A DNA stretch of 44,503 nucleotides from Thiotrichaceae bacterium (lineage in GTDB: Bacteria; Pseudomonadota; Gammaproteobacteria; Thiotrichales; Thiotrichaceae), in assembly GCA_026991755.1 (NCBI GenBank), contig JALXAX010000152.1, positions 1 through 44,503 on the forward strand. Direction: 5' to 3'. The notes under the pieces were generated by a model. The model did no database searches. It saw nothing but the letters and a program-made list of their open reading frames with translations, and was not told where the DNA came from. Shown here piece by piece: positions 24,652 through 34,922 of this stretch (position 1 is its first letter; each line of letters starts with the position of its first letter). Made by a program: the position numbers and the translations under genes.

Positions 24652-25272
24652 ATGTCCAGAAGTAATAGCAGTAAAAAGTGGTTAGAAGAACATTTTGATG
24701 ATGAGTATGTAAAGCGATCACAGCGTGATGGTTATCGTTCTCGTGCTGTTTATAAATTAATTGAGATTCAGGAAAAAAACCGCGTTATCAAACATGGTAT
24801 GAAAGTGGTGGATTTAGGGGCGGCGCCAGGCGGCTGGAGCCAATACTGTGCAACGCTTGTTGGTGATAAGGGCAGAGTAGTTGCTAGCGATATTTTATCT
24901 ATTGACCCGCTAGCCCATGTGGAATTTGTACAAGGCGATTTTCGTGAGGATGATGTATTTGATCAGTTACTGGAAACATTAGGTTCAGAGAAGTGTGACC
25001 TTGTTATATCGGATATGGCGCCCAATATAAGTGGGGTAGATTCTATCGACCAACCTAAGTCTATCTATCTATGTGAACTTGCATTGGATATGGCAGGTCG
25101 AATACTACAACGGGAAGGGGTTTTTATTGCAAAACTTTTTCAAGGTCAAGGCTCTGATGAGTTCTTAAAAGAAGTACGGAAAATGTTTAAAAAAGTAAAA
25201 ATAATTAAACCAAAAGCATCACGTCCAAGAAGTCGTGAAGTTTATGTACTTGCGCAACTACTTTTAGTGTAA
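24652..25272 (+). CDS. rlmE: 23S rRNA U2552 2'-O-methyltransferase RlmE
   Basis: SAM-dependent methylation of the A-loop of 23S rRNA. I choose the ATG at 24652 ([17 protein letters not shown], 206 aa), close to the E. coli length; an in-frame ATG at 24622 would add ten unconserved residues. The SAM motif [14 protein letters not shown], the acidic motif [13 protein letters not shown], and the K-D-K-E tetrad (K in SRAVYKL, D in SDMAPN, K in FIAKLFQG, E in SREVYVLA) are all visible. It is followed by ftsH after 59 bp, as in many relatives. Confidence 0.95.
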   Translation: MSRSNSSKKWLEEHFDDEYVKRSQRDGYRSRAVYKLIEIQEKNRVIKHGMKVVDLGAAPGGWSQYCATLVGDKGRVVASDILSIDPLAHVEFVQGDFREDDVFDQLLETLGSEKCDLVISDMAPNISGVDSIDQPKSIYLCELALDMAGRILQREGVFIAKLFQGQGSDEFLKEVRKMFKKVKIIKPKASRPRSREVYVLAQLLLV

Positions 25273-25331
25273 AATAAACACTACTTGGCTTCTATATAAA
25301 ATGAAGCAAATAACGATTTCAAGGTGAGATT

Positions 25332-27296
25332 TTGAACGATTTAACAAAAAACATTTTAATTTGGGTCGCTATTGCGATGATGTTGATTCTGGTCTTCCAG
25401 AAATTTCAACAGCCATTACAGCAATCTAGCGCTTTGAATTACACACAATTTCTGAAAAAAGTGAAAGAGGGTGATATTACCGCTGTCGATATTCAGGATC
25501 AAAGAATTATCGCTAAAACGAAAGGTAGTCAGAAATACTCTGTTCAGGCTTATCCGAATGATCCCCAATTAATTAACGATCTTTATGAGAACGACGTAAA
25601 CGTTAATGTAGTTCCTCCTAAAGAAAACTCACTACTGTGGGAAATCATCATTAGTTGGGCGCCTTTCCTACTGATCATTGGTCTGTGGGTTTACATCATG
25701 CGTCAGATGCAAGGCGGTGGTGGTAAAGGTGGCCCCATGTCATTTGGTAAAAGTCGTGCAAAGATGCTGACTGAAGATCAAATTAAAGTCACCTTTGCTG
25801 ATGTAGCAGGTTGTGAAGAAGCTAAAGACGAAGTAGAAGAAGTCGTCGACTTCTTGAAAGACCCCAGTAAATTCCAAAAACTTGGAGGAAAAATCCCCCG
25901 TGGTTTATTGATGGTGGGTCAACCTGGTACAGGTAAAACATTATTAGCGCGTGCTATTGCGGGTGAAGCGAAAGTTCCTTTCTTTAGTATTTCTGGTTCT
26001 GACTTTGTTGAAATGTTTGTTGGAGTCGGTGCATCACGTGTACGGGATATGTTCGAAACAGCCAAAAAACATGCACCTTGTATCATCTTTATTGATGAGA
26101 TTGATGCCGTAGGTCGTCAACGTGGTGCAGGTGTTGGTGGTGGTCATGATGAACGTGAACAAACACTAAACCAATTGCTCGTTGAGATGGATGGTTTTGA
26201 AGGTAATGAAGGCGTTATCGTCATTGCAGCAACCAACCGCCCTGATGTATTGGATAAAGCATTATTAAGACCTGGGCGATTTGATCGTCAAGTGGTTGTA
26301 CCTTTGCCTGATGTACGTGGTCGTGAAATGATCCTTAAAGTGCATATGCGCAAAGTGCCTCTTGGTGATGATGTTAAGCCTAAATTATTAGCTCGTGGTA
26401 CGCCCGGTTTCTCAGGTGCGGATTTAGCTAACTTGGTTAATGAAGCGGCGTTATTTGCTGCTCGTACGGATAGACGTACAGTAGGCATGAACGAGTTCGA
26501 ATTAGCTAAAGACAAGATCATGATGGGCGCAGAGCGCAAATCTATGGTGATGAGCGAAGAAGAGAAGAAGCTTACGGCTTATCATGAAGCAGGACATGCC
26601 ATTGTTGGTTTAACGGTTCCTGATCATGATCCTGTTTATAAAGTTTCGATCATCCCTCGTGGTAGAGCATTGGGTGTAACCATGTTCTTGCCTGAAGAAG
26701 ATCGCTACAGTCATAGTAAACAACACTTGGAAAGCCAGTTGTCTAGCCTATACGGTGGACGAATTGCAGAAGAGCTTATCTTCGGTGGTGATAGTGTGAC
26801 TACAGGTGCATCCAACGATATTGAGCGAGCAACTGAAATTGCTCGCAGCATGGTAACCAAATGGGGTCTATCAGATCGCATGGGGCCTTTGGCTTATAGT
26901 GAAGATGAAGGAGAAGTTTTCCTAGGCCGTTCAGTTACTCAGCATAAGCAAATGTCTGATGATACCGCGAATGCAATTGATGAAGAGATTCGTAGTGTAA
27001 TCGATAGAAACTATCAGCGTGCTGTTGATATCTTGACCGATAAAAAAGATATATTACATGCAATGTCTGAAGCATTGATGAAGTACGAGACCATTGATAT
27101 GCATCAACTAGCTGCATTAATGAAGGGTGAAACACCACCTCCACCTTCAGGTTGGTCTGATGGCGATGATGATTCTTCCGATTCAGATTCTGGTTTAGTC
27201 GCTGATAAGGTTGATGATGATGTTGCGGCTAATAGCTCAAAATCTAAAGATAAGAAAGAAGATGATTCAATTGGTGGACCCGCTAGCACACACTAG
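25332..27296 (+). CDS. ftsH: ATP-dependent zinc metalloprotease FtsH
   Basis: Membrane-bound AAA+ protease for quality control of membrane proteins and, in E. coli, turnover of LpxC and sigma-32. 654 aa. Two transmembrane helices (about 6-22 and 102-122) flank a periplasmic loop. AAA: Walker A GQPGTGKT (196-203; usually GPPGTGKT), Walker B IIFIDE (251-256), second region of homology TNRPDVLD...RPGRFDR. Zinc site HEAGH (418-422). The start is TTG at 25332, supported by AAGGTGAG four bases upstream; no ATG fits. The tail is acidic and low in complexity. An oppositely poled repeat A2 and terminator follow. Confidence 0.96.
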   Translation: MNDLTKNILIWVAIAMMLILVFQKFQQPLQQSSALNYTQFLKKVKEGDITAVDIQDQRIIAKTKGSQKYSVQAYPNDPQLINDLYENDVNVNVVPPKENSLLWEIIISWAPFLLIIGLWVYIMRQMQGGGGKGGPMSFGKSRAKMLTEDQIKVTFADVAGCEEAKDEVEEVVDFLKDPSKFQKLGGKIPRGLLMVGQPGTGKTLLARAIAGEAKVPFFSISGSDFVEMFVGVGASRVRDMFETAKKHAPCIIFIDEIDAVGRQRGAGVGGGHDEREQTLNQLLVEMDGFEGNEGVIVIAATNRPDVLDKALLRPGRFDRQVVVPLPDVRGREMILKVHMRKVPLGDDVKPKLLARGTPGFSGADLANLVNEAALFAARTDRRTVGMNEFELAKDKIMMGAERKSMVMSEEEKKLTAYHEAGHAIVGLTVPDHDPVYKVSIIPRGRALGVTMFLPEEDRYSHSKQHLESQLSSLYGGRIAEELIFGGDSVTTGASNDIERATEIARSMVTKWGLSDRMGPLAYSEDEGEVFLGRSVTQHKQMSDDTANAIDEEIRSVIDRNYQRAVDILTDKKDILHAMSEALMKYETIDMHQLAALMKGETPPPPSGWSDGDDDSSDSDSGLVADKVDDDVAANSSKSKDKKEDDSIGGPASTH

Positions 27297-27310
27297 TAAG
27301 TTCGGTTCTA

Positions 27311-27478
27311 TTAAGGAACCTCTGATCAACTCATGATTCGTTTTTCTGAGGCTAGAATCTGCCAGCTTTTCGCTATAAAAGTGACCAATAGCTACGGCTA
27401 TTACTAACTTTTCTATCAAAAACCTGACAAATTCTATCTCACAGAAATTCCGATCAGAGTTAATCAGAGTTTCCTTAA
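27311..27478. repeat. Palindromic repeat family A, copy 2
   Basis: 168 bp, TTAAGGAACCTCTGATC ... GATCAGAGTTAATCAGAG + TTTCCTTAA. It begins 15 bp after the ftsH stop codon. The apex is AATAGC-TACG-GCTATT. The terminal repeats match in about 20 of 22 bases. Confidence 0.92.
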
Positions 27479-27488
27479 GTGAATTAAT

Positions 27489-27517
27489 AAAAAAGGCGCA
27501 ATTTAGGCGCCTTTTTT
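27489..27517 (+). terminator. Rho-independent terminator after ftsH
   Basis: AAAAAAGGCGC (27489-27499) and GCGCCTTTTTT (27507-27517) form a perfect 11-bp stem with a 7-nt loop, and the last six bases are the T-run. It separates ftsH from folP. Confidence 0.9.
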
Positions 27518-27588
27518 ATGTCCGTAATATATAGATCAAGCCTGATTATTAGTAATGGCCGAGTCAGTTCTTAGGAAGGTAAAACGTT

Positions 27589-28407
27589 ATGCATACAGAG
27601 AAAATGGATTCTTTAATTCAAATAATGGGTATTCTGAATGTTACCCCTGACTCATTCTCAGATGGAGGGTCATTTGATACAACAGATCGTGCATTAACAC
27701 AGGCACTAAAAATGGTAGCCGATGGTGCGTCTATTATTGATGTGGGTGGGGAATCCACTCGGCCTGGAGCCGCTGATGTCTCTTTGCAAGAAGAGCTGGA
27801 TCGGGTAATTCCTGTTATTCAGAAAATAAAGAATGAAACTGACATTGTTGTCTCCGTGGATACCAGTAAAGCCATAGTGATAAAGGAGGCGCTTATAGCA
27901 GGTGCTGATATCGTTAATGACGTTAGAGCACTGCAAGAGCCAGATGCGTTAGAGGTATGTGCAGAATTTAATACAGCCGTCTGTTTAATGCATATGCAAG
28001 GTCAACCACGTTCTATGCAGAATGCACCTCACTATAAGGAAGTAGTGAAAGAAGTTGCCGCTTTTTTTGAACAGCGTATTAAAGCCTGTGTTGAGGCTGG
28101 AATCCATCGAGAAAAGATTATCCTTGATCCTGGTTTTGGTTTCGGTAAAACGCTAGAGCATAACCTGCAATTACTAGCCCATCTTGAGTCTTTTCAATCA
28201 TTCGGCTTGCCTGTTTTAGTTGGAATATCAAGGAAAAAAATGATTGGGGAGTTACTGAATGGTGCGCCTGTAGGTCAGCGATTAATGGGCAGTTTGTCAG
28301 CGGCTGTTATTGCAAGTATGAAAGGCTCTGCTATTATCCGCGTACATGATGTAAAAGAAACAGTAGAAGTAATAAAAATAGTTCAAGGGGTAAAAAGTTA
28401 TGAGTAG
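27589..28407 (+). CDS. folP: Dihydropteroate synthase
   Basis: Joins p-aminobenzoate to 6-hydroxymethyl-dihydropterin diphosphate in folate synthesis; the sulfonamide target. 272 aa. [15 protein letters not shown] holds the diphosphate-binding loop; [30 protein letters not shown], and [10 protein letters not shown] follow in order, ending with [25 protein letters not shown] lies at the correct distance before the ATG at 27589. It overlaps glmM by 8 bp, so the two are translationally coupled. Confidence 0.95.
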   Translation: MHTEKMDSLIQIMGILNVTPDSFSDGGSFDTTDRALTQALKMVADGASIIDVGGESTRPGAADVSLQEELDRVIPVIQKIKNETDIVVSVDTSKAIVIKEALIAGADIVNDVRALQEPDALEVCAEFNTAVCLMHMQGQPRSMQNAPHYKEVVKEVAAFFEQRIKACVEAGIHREKIILDPGFGFGKTLEHNLQLLAHLESFQSFGLPVLVGISRKKMIGELLNGAPVGQRLMGSLSAAVIASMKGSAIIRVHDVKETVEVIKIVQGVKSYE

Positions 28408-29737
28408 AAAGTATTTTGGTACCGATGGTATTCGTGGGCGTATTGGTACTTATCCAATGACGCCTGATTTTGCTCTAAAGCTCGGTTGGGCTGCGGGTAA
28501 GGTACTTGCAAAAAACTCAAACCCTTTGGTTGTTATCGGCAAAGATACTCGTATTTCAGGTTACATGATCGAGTCTGCATTGCAAGCGGGCTTGGTTGCA
28601 GCGGGGATTGATATAAAGCTCGTAGGTCCAATGCCTACACCCGCGGTGGCTTATCTGACTCGAACTTTTAGAGCTTCAGCAGGCATTGTTATTAGTGCAT
28701 CGCACAACCCTTATTATGATAATGGTATCAAATTCTTTTCATCAAACGGCACAAAACTAGATGATGCGATAGAAATAGAAATAGAAGAATATCTTGAGCG
28801 TGAAATGGTAACAGTCGAGTCTGATCACTTAGGTCGAGCAATGAGAGTTGATGACGCAGCAGGGCGTTATATTGAGTTTTGTAAGCGATCTTTACCTAAT
28901 ACAGTCACACTGAATGATTTACGTGTTGTTGTTGATTGTGCCAATGGAGCCACCTATCACATTGCACCTGATGTGTTTGAAGAATTAGGTGCCGAAGTCA
29001 TCCCTATCTTTAATAAACCTGATGGTGTAAATATCAACCATGAATGTGGAGCAACCTCGCTAGCTAATCTACAAAAAGCGGTAAAGACCTATAGAGCTAA
29101 TATTGGTGTTGCCCTTGATGGAGATGGTGATCGTCTGATGATGGTTGATGAATTGGGAGAAGTCATTGATGGTGATGAGGTGCTCGCTATTATCGCTAAA
29201 CATCGTCTAGATCGTGATGGCTTGAATGCGGACATCGTGGGTACGTTAATGAGTAACCTGGGTCTTGAAAAATCAATTAAAAATATGGGGTTAGGTTTTC
29301 ATCGAGCCAATGTGGGTGATCGCTATGTCATGGAAAAGCTTCGTGCTTGTGAGGGTGTCATTGGTGGTGAAGGTTCTGGGCATATTATCATCCGTGATCG
29401 CATCGAAACAGGCGATGGCACAATTGCGGCGCTACAAGTCATGCATGCCTTGATTGATTCCGATAAACCCTTGCATGAACTGAAAAAAGTGATGTCAAAG
29501 TATCCGCAAATACTAGTCAACGTACCTATAAAAGAACGCATTGAGTTAGATGATTCAGAAGATATTCAACAGTCTGTAAAAGATGTTGAAGAAGTATTGG
29601 GTAGTCGAGGCAGAGTGTTGTTGCGAGCATCGGGGACAGAGCCACTCATCAGAGTCATGGTAGAAGGTGAAGATCTTGAAGAAATCACTGCTTTGGCTGA
29701 GAAAATCGTTGATGCTGTCAGAGCTTCGGCAGCTTAA
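28400..29737 (+). CDS. glmM: Phosphoglucosamine mutase
   Basis: Converts glucosamine 6-phosphate to glucosamine 1-phosphate for UDP-GlcNAc. 445 aa. FGTDGIRG starts the protein; the phosphoserine loop is [11 protein letters not shown] with S101; the metal loop is DGDGDR; the sugar-binding GEGSGH and phosphate-binding [12 protein letters not shown] follow. It overlaps folP. Its stop codon TAA (29735-29737) is part of the TTAA end of repeat A3, so the repeat abuts the gene without altering the protein's expected end. Confidence 0.96.
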   Translation: MSRKYFGTDGIRGRIGTYPMTPDFALKLGWAAGKVLAKNSNPLVVIGKDTRISGYMIESALQAGLVAAGIDIKLVGPMPTPAVAYLTRTFRASAGIVISASHNPYYDNGIKFFSSNGTKLDDAIEIEIEEYLEREMVTVESDHLGRAMRVDDAAGRYIEFCKRSLPNTVTLNDLRVVVDCANGATYHIAPDVFEELGAEVIPIFNKPDGVNINHECGATSLANLQKAVKTYRANIGVALDGDGDRLMMVDELGEVIDGDEVLAIIAKHRLDRDGLNADIVGTLMSNLGLEKSIKNMGLGFHRANVGDRYVMEKLRACEGVIGGEGSGHIIIRDRIETGDGTIAALQVMHALIDSDKPLHELKKVMSKYPQILVNVPIKERIELDDSEDIQQSVKDVEEVLGSRGRVLLRASGTEPLIRVMVEGEDLEEITALAEKIVDAVRASAA

Positions 29738-29893
29738 GGAACCTCTAAACAACTCATGATTCGTTTTTCTGAGGCTAGAGATCTGCCAGATTTTCGCTAT
29801 AAAAGCAACCAATAGCTACGGCTAACTTTCTATCAAAAACCTGACAAATTCTATCTCACAGAAATTCCGACCAGAGTTAATCAGATTCCTTAA
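29734..29893. repeat. Palindromic repeat family A, copy 3
   Basis: 160 bp, starting on the glmM stop codon. It differs from the other copies by small deletions, including loss of part of the apex arm (TACGGCTAACTTT). Ends TTAAGGAACCTCT and AGATTCCTTAA are retained. Confidence 0.9.
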
Positions 29894-30032
29894 AGAGCCT
29901 TCCAAGAATGACTCATAGAGTTACTAAATAACTGATTAGTGCAATAATTGCTCACTTGTTAAGTGAGGATTAAGTTTGCATATGGGATAGTGTTTTGAGC
30001 TTTTGTCGAATACTTACTCGCAGGTAATGTAT

Positions 30033-30060
30033 TTGACGTAAAACGGGGTAGCCTTACAAG
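30033..30060 (+). promoter_or_regulatory. Probable csrA promoter
   Basis: TTGACG (30033-30038), 16-bp spacer, TACAAG (30055-30060), placing a start near 30067, about 34 nt before the csrA ATG. A hairpin CTCACTT-GTT-AAGTGAG (29951-29967) lies upstream. Confidence 0.4.
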
Positions 30061-30100
30061 CAAGTAGGGTTTACAAAACACATCATGGAGAGAAAATAGA

Positions 30101-30304
30101 ATGTTAATTCTAACACGCAGAGTAGGCGAAGCACTGATGATTGGTGATGATATCAGCCTTACTGTATTGGGCGTTAAGGGCAATCAAGTACGTATAGGTA
30201 TTGATGCGCCCAAAGATGTTTCAGTCCACAGGGAAGAAATTTATAACAGAATCCAAAATGAGCAGGTTAATACTTCTTCTGAAACTGAAGAAGTTGCAAA
30301 TTAG
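30101..30304 (+). CDS. csrA: Carbon storage regulator CsrA (RsmA)
   Basis: 67-aa dimeric RNA-binding protein that binds GGA motifs in leaders of mRNAs and changes translation or stability. [48 protein letters not shown] is the full conserved sequence, with R44-type residues retained. The Shine-Dalgarno is GGAGAG in CATGGAGAG, itself a GGA site, which could permit autoregulation as in other bacteria. The csrA / tRNA-Ser order is common in gammaproteobacteria. Confidence 0.97.
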   Translation: MLILTRRVGEALMIGDDISLTVLGVKGNQVRIGIDAPKDVSVHREEIYNRIQNEQVNTSSETEEVAN

Positions 30305-30345
30305 ACCTTTACCTCAAGACAATCCAGTTGTATCCTAGCGACCTG

Positions 30346-30376
30346 AAATTTTAGGGAAGATAATTCTCTAAAATTT
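30346..30376 (+). terminator. AT-rich hairpin after csrA
   Basis: AAATTTTAG (30346-30354) and CTAAAATTT (30368-30376) pair perfectly and the stem extends through GGAA/TTCT. Only TGTT follows, so termination would be weak. It separates csrA from the tRNA. Confidence 0.45.
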
Positions 30377-30421
30377 TGTTGTCAAAACCATCATAAGATT
30401 GACACAATACTGAAGAAATTC

Positions 30422-30515
<94 letters not shown>

Positions 30516-30554
30516 ACAAAGTTCTGATGTTTAGCAAGTCAGAATGTAAAAAAG

Positions 30555-30577
30555 CCTGCTGTTAGCAGGTTTTTTTA
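30555..30577 (+). terminator. Terminator after tRNA-Ser
   Basis: CCTGCT (30555-30560) and AGCAGG (30564-30569) with a 3-nt loop, flanked by AAAAAAG and TTTTTTT. Classic intrinsic terminator. Confidence 0.85.
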
Positions 30578-30634
30578 TGCCTGTAATGTTTAGGTATTCT
30601 GACTAACGACATGCTGTATGAAAGCGGCTAGGAT

Positions 30635-31678
30635 TTATCCAGTAAAAGCTTGTTTAGAATTTAAATATTCGATTTCTTCAGCAGTACTTTTTCTTCCTAA
30701 TATCGCATTACGATGCGGAAAGCGTCCAAACTTTTTAATAATATCGCGATGATGTTTGGCGAATCGAAGGTTTCCTTCAATAGCTAAGGTTTCAAATAGC
30801 TGTACGGATTGTGCTTGATCTACATTATCTTCGCTATGCATAAGAGGCATGTAGAGAAACACGCGCTTCTCGTGATCTAATTGTTGGTCAAAACCTTCTT
30901 TAACGGCAAGTTTTGTAATTGCTATGGCTTGTCGTTCTGTCTGAAAGCTTTTCACTTGATGACGAAACATTTTGAGGGGTAGTTGATCGAATAAAATAGT
31001 CAAAGCTAAACAACCTTCAGGGGATGATCTCCAATCATCAAAATGACCAGTAAGTGCTAGCTCCAATACCACTTCAAACTTTTCACGTATAGCAAAATCT
31101 AGAACGGGTGTTGAGTTAAACCAGCTTTTACGCATGTTATCTGAATACCAAAACTCAATAATATCAGCAGGAAAAAGATGTATTGTTTTACGATGGCTTT
31201 GCATAAGCGGTAACTGTACGGATTCAAAGTCAACCAGATTCATTGATCCGCTATTTCGATACAAGCGTTTTGCTTGATTAGGATAGTCAGCTACATCCTG
31301 AGCTAAGCGTTGCCCCACCACCAAGCATTCCAGTGTTTCATCGCTGTCATTAATAATCGTATGGGCTACTTCATTACAGGGTAGACCGATGAAATCACCT
31401 TGGTGAACTGTGTAACTATCGCCTTCAATAATAAGAGTAGCACTGCCTGAAAGCACATAGACTGCTTCGTCTTCATAATGATGTTTATGATATTCCGTAC
31501 TCTCTTTTCCTGGCTCAACAGTAATTAAGTGAAACCCCATATTTTTCATGCCTACCGCATCGCCTAAAGATTTATTAAGACGAGTCGCATTTGGGTTGAG
31601 GAAATGAGTAATTTCATCAGCAGGCATTTGCTTTATATCGCTAGCGGTGAGTAAGTATTTTTTGGTATTAATTGACAT
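30635..31678 (-). CDS. Cupin-DUF924 fusion protein
   Basis: 347 aa. Residues about 40-130 form a cupin_2 barrel: YHKHHYEDEAVYVLSGSATL supplies metal-ligand histidines and glutamate (HKHHYEDE), and GDFIGLPCNEVAH the second motif. Residues about 165-347 are DUF924, a helical TPR-like domain: IIEFWYSDNMRKSWF, DDWRSSPEGCLALTILFDQLPLKMFR, YMPLMHSED, HRDIIKKFGRFPHRNAILGR. Each domain usually stands alone; the join at about 160 is continuous. Cytosolic, no signal. Substrate of the cupin and role of DUF924 are unknown. Its start at 31678 is an ATG without a clear Shine-Dalgarno. Confidence 0.82.
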   Translation of the reverse strand: MSINTKKYLLTASDIKQMPADEITHFLNPNATRLNKSLGDAVGMKNMGFHLITVEPGKESTEYHKHHYEDEAVYVLSGSATLIIEGDSYTVHQGDFIGLPCNEVAHTIINDSDETLECLVVGQRLAQDVADYPNQAKRLYRNSGSMNLVDFESVQLPLMQSHRKTIHLFPADIIEFWYSDNMRKSWFNSTPVLDFAIREKFEVVLELALTGHFDDWRSSPEGCLALTILFDQLPLKMFRHQVKSFQTERQAIAITKLAVKEGFDQQLDHEKRVFLYMPLMHSEDNVDQAQSVQLFETLAIEGNLRFAKHHRDIIKKFGRFPHRNAILGRKSTAEEIEYLNSKQAFTG

Positions 31679-31731
31679 GATTGGGTCTGGCAGAATGAGT
31701 GATAAGGGTTTAACCTAAAATCCTCAGTTAG

Positions 31732-31851
31732 ACAGCCTATAGAGTGATTCTCTTCGGCTGAATGGCGTAGTAAAAAAAGGAATTAATGGTTGATCCTTAA
31801 TGAGTTTTTTTACATAGCCAGTCAGTCGAAGAGGGTTACTCTCTAGGCTGT
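31732..31851. repeat. Palindromic repeat family D, copy 1
   Basis: About 120 bp: ACAGCCTATAGAGTGA at the left pairs imperfectly with TACTCTCTAGGCTGT at the right; the middle arms GGCGTAGTAAAAAAAGGA and GAGTTTTTTTACATAGCC also pair. A second copy lies at 38371-38500. Downstream a small hairpin CTTCACT-CTATA-AGTGAAG follows (about 31857-31875). Apart from these, 31679-32137 shows no gene. Confidence 0.75.
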
Positions 31852-32137
31852 AGCGCCTTCACTCTATAAGTGAAGATAGATAAAGCTGCTTACTTTATTA
31901 CTATCAGTAGTTTATTTAATACTGGAAGCGGATAACTGAGGAATTTAGGTTTAATGATAGTAGCATAGGAGAGTTTATTCTCTGCAACTGAGAGCAACAA
32001 AAATGAGTACTTTAGTTGGATGCTGTTCTACTCTAGTATTCACCGATTAGTCGATAATTGTCTACATTCTCGCATCCTGCATTTTTACAGATACCTATTA
32101 TGCCAATACTTATAAGTCTGATTAATAGTTTAACTCT

Positions 32138-33307
32138 ATGACAATAGCTGAAGCACAATCACCACCCTATTTTAGATTATCTCTGTATTATATTTTTTAC
32201 TTCGCTGCATTGGGTAGCTACGTTCCCTATTGGTCAGTCTATCTTAAAGACCTTAACTTTAATGCAGTGGAAATAGGCGAGCTTATTGGTATTTTTATGT
32301 TTAGTAAGTTTTTGGCTCCGCTCATATGGGGCTGGCTTGCAGACCACACGGGTCAACGATTGAAGTGGATAAGGCTAGCCGCTTTCTTAAGTATCCTTGG
32401 TTTGCTGCCTATCTTTATAAAGCAAAGTTACCTGTGGGTGGCTAGCGTAACGTTGTTGTTTGGCTTTTTCTGGAATGCATCATTACCCCAGTTTGAAGCG
32501 ATAACGCTCAACCACCTTGGTAATAAAAGTAGTCGCTATAGTCGTGTCAGATTGTGGGGGTCGATTGGTTTCATTATCAGTTCAGCCTGTCTGCCTTTTT
32601 TATTTGCTGAAACTGATATTGGCATTTTACCATGGGTGCTTCTATCGTTTTTTATAGTGCTATGGGTATCCACATGGTTTGTTACTGATAAGCACCACCA
32701 CGCTCTTGAACAAACCTCGCAAGGCTTAGTAAAAGTTTTAAAACATCCAATGGTTATTGCTCTGTTGATAGCCTGTATATTGCAAGCTGTTAGCCATGGC
32801 GCATACTACACATTCTTTAGTATCTATCTAGAAGAGCAAGGTTATTCTCGCGAGTTCGTCGGCTGGATGTGGGCTTTAGGCGTGCTTGCTGAGGTCGTAT
32901 TGTTTCTTTTTGCACATCGTTTATTTGCTCGTTATCCTGCCTATCAACTTTTTACGATTTCATTATTGATCACTGCAATACGCTGGCTGTTGCTGGGTGA
33001 GTTTGTTGATAACATGACTATTCTCTGGTTTTCGCAGCTCTTGCATGCTGCAAGTTTTGGCTTATTTCATGCATCTGCCATACACTTAATACATGATTGG
33101 TTTCCTGGTCGCTTACAAGGTCGTGGTCAAGCACTATATGCTGGTATGAGCTTCGGATTAGGTGGTGCAGTGGGTAGTGTGTTAAGTGGTTATCTTTGGC
33201 ACTTTAGTTCATCCACTACCACATTGTTTATAATGGCGGCAATTGCTTTTGTGGGATGGTTGATTGCCATTACAATGATAAAAAAGAGTGTCTTATGGAG
33301 TGTCTAG
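32138..33307 (+). CDS. MFS transporter, HcaT-like (MFS_1_like)
   Basis: 389 aa with about twelve transmembrane helices. The start YYIFYFAALGSYVPYWSVYLKDLNFNAVEIGELIG and the loop GWLADHTGQRLKWIR (an MFS motif A variant) are typical of the PPP/HcaT-type MFS_1_like family (PF12832), as are RLWGSIGFI and QGRGQALYAGMSFGLGGAVGS. E. coli HcaT is assigned to 3-phenylpropionate; the true substrate here is unknown. It overlaps birA by 13 bp and heads a four-gene run with birA, coaX and a SPOR gene. Confidence 0.85.
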   Translation: MTIAEAQSPPYFRLSLYYIFYFAALGSYVPYWSVYLKDLNFNAVEIGELIGIFMFSKFLAPLIWGWLADHTGQRLKWIRLAAFLSILGLLPIFIKQSYLWVASVTLLFGFFWNASLPQFEAITLNHLGNKSSRYSRVRLWGSIGFIISSACLPFLFAETDIGILPWVLLSFFIVLWVSTWFVTDKHHHALEQTSQGLVKVLKHPMVIALLIACILQAVSHGAYYTFFSIYLEEQGYSREFVGWMWALGVLAEVVLFLFAHRLFARYPAYQLFTISLLITAIRWLLLGEFVDNMTILWFSQLLHAASFGLFHASAIHLIHDWFPGRLQGRGQALYAGMSFGLGGAVGSVLSGYLWHFSSSTTTLFIMAAIAFVGWLIAITMIKKSVLWSV

Positions 33308-34077
33308 ATTCAAAAAAGATAATGAGTTGCTTATCTTCAGCTAACCGACAGCTAATGAATGATATTCATTGCTTTACTGTATTGGACTCCACTAATACGT
33401 GGCTTTTGGAGCATAGCTTTAACCATAAGCATAGAAATGTAGCATGTTTAGCAGAAAAGCAAACTAAGGGAAGAGGGCGCAGAGGCAATACGTGGCAGTC
33501 CTCCGATTTGGGCAATATTTATATGTCCCTCAGTTGGTATTTTGATGAAATCCCTACTAACTTTTCATTGCTGGGCTTGATGGTGGGTATCAGTCTGTGT
33601 GAAACATTACAGGCGCAAGGCTTAAGTGGTCATGGACTTAAGTGGCCAAATGACATCTATATTGATAATCAAAAGCTAGCAGGTATTCTAGTAGAAACAG
33701 CGGATAATGGACGACGGGTCATTATCGGTGTGGGATTAAATGTGAGTACTCAATCTGAGCCAAACTGGTGTGGTTTACAGGACTTCATTAATACGGGATT
33801 AGATACCGAAAACATAGAAGTTAACAGGCTGTCAGGCCAATTGTTAAATGGTTTAGTCTCAATGCTTCATTCAATGAATGACCTTGCCTTTGAAGACTTT
33901 AAACAGCAATGGTCGACGTGGGATGCTGTCTATAATAAAGCGGTTTATATGCTGGATAAAAATCGAAGAACTGAAGGTATAGCACGAGGCATTGACAAGA
34001 ATGGTCAGATTATAATCGAATTGGAAAAGGGGCAACTTCAACACTTTCATTCAGCGGAGATAAGCTTGCGATGGTGA
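33295..34077 (+). CDS. birA: Biotin-[acetyl-CoA-carboxylase] ligase
   Basis: Attaches biotin to the AccB carrier protein. I choose the ATG at 33295 (MECLDSKKIMSC, 260 aa), 13 bp inside the MFS end; an ATG at 33256 would overlap far more. The catalytic domain is complete: LDSTNTWLLE, GRGRRGNTWQSS, KWPNDIYID, KLAGILVE, and VIIGVGLNVS, then the C-terminal beta domain. There is no N-terminal DNA-binding helix-turn-helix, so it is the non-repressor form of the enzyme. Confidence 0.93.
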   Translation: MECLDSKKIMSCLSSANRQLMNDIHCFTVLDSTNTWLLEHSFNHKHRNVACLAEKQTKGRGRRGNTWQSSDLGNIYMSLSWYFDEIPTNFSLLGLMVGISLCETLQAQGLSGHGLKWPNDIYIDNQKLAGILVETADNGRRVIIGVGLNVSTQSEPNWCGLQDFINTGLDTENIEVNRLSGQLLNGLVSMLHSMNDLAFEDFKQQWSTWDAVYNKAVYMLDKNRRTEGIARGIDKNGQIIIELEKGQLQHFHSAEISLRW

Positions 34078-34922
34078 TGCTAATAGATGCTGGGAATAGT
34101 AGGCTCAAGTGGGCGTGGTTGAGTGATATTGAGCAAGAAGATCTACTCGAAGCTAGTGGCAGTATAAGCAACGCAAGTGAGTCTATTAAAGCAATTACTT
34201 ATAGAAATGACGATAAGCTTCTAACTATAAAAGCATTGCTCGATACGAATAAGCCCAAAAGGATTTGCATTGTACATGTATTGGGTGAAACATTTGCACA
34301 AGAGCTGAGTGACTACTGCTTAAATCATCACATCCAATGCCGAAGTGTTGAATCTACTCGCACACTATGTGGAGTGACCAATGGGTATGATCAAGAAAAG
34401 CAATTAGGTGCGGATCGTTTAGTCGCGTTAATTGGCGCTTATCACCTTTATCCTGAGCACCCTATAACGGTCATTGATGCAGGCACAGCAGTGACCATAG
34501 ATGCGATAACCTCAAAAGGACACCATTTAGGTGGGGTTATCATGCCAGGTTTGCAATTATGGTCAGATACCCTTATAAAGAATACGCAGTTACCCTTGTC
34601 ATCTATTGTAGACATTGCAAATGATGCTAATGTGTTTTCTAATGATACAAAAAAGGGTATTAATAGTGGCAGCCTTTATGGCTTGTCAGGGGCGATTCAT
34701 CATGTCTGTAACGTGATGGATGAGAAAAAACGGGTTAAATTAACGCACAAAAGCAATGCATCAATGGATACCCCGATAAATACTTCAATAAGAATAATCT
34801 GTGGTGGTAATAGCCAGCAATTGTCTGAGTACCTTCCAAGTGAAGATAGCTGCTTTTATCAACCCTATAGGGTAATACCTGATCTTGTCATGCAAGGGCT
34901 AATAATAATAGAGAAACAATAA
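34071..34922 (+). CDS. coaX: Type III pantothenate kinase
   Basis: First step of coenzyme A synthesis, ATP-dependent and needing a monovalent cation. 283 aa. MLIDAGNSRLKWAW is the phosphate-binding start, GADRLVALIGAYHLYP and TVIDAGTAVTIDAI the central motifs, and HHLGGVIMPGLQL the third. The ATG at 34071 is preferred over 34077 because GGAG lies 11 bases before it. It overlaps birA by 7 bp; birA-coaX pairing is frequent in proteobacteria. Confidence 0.92.
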   Translation: MVMLIDAGNSRLKWAWLSDIEQEDLLEASGSISNASESIKAITYRNDDKLLTIKALLDTNKPKRICIVHVLGETFAQELSDYCLNHHIQCRSVESTRTLCGVTNGYDQEKQLGADRLVALIGAYHLYPEHPITVIDAGTAVTIDAITSKGHHLGGVIMPGLQLWSDTLIKNTQLPLSSIVDIANDANVFSNDTKKGINSGSLYGLSGAIHHVCNVMDEKKRVKLTHKSNASMDTPINTSIRIICGGNSQQLSEYLPSEDSCFYQPYRVIPDLVMQGLIIIEKQ

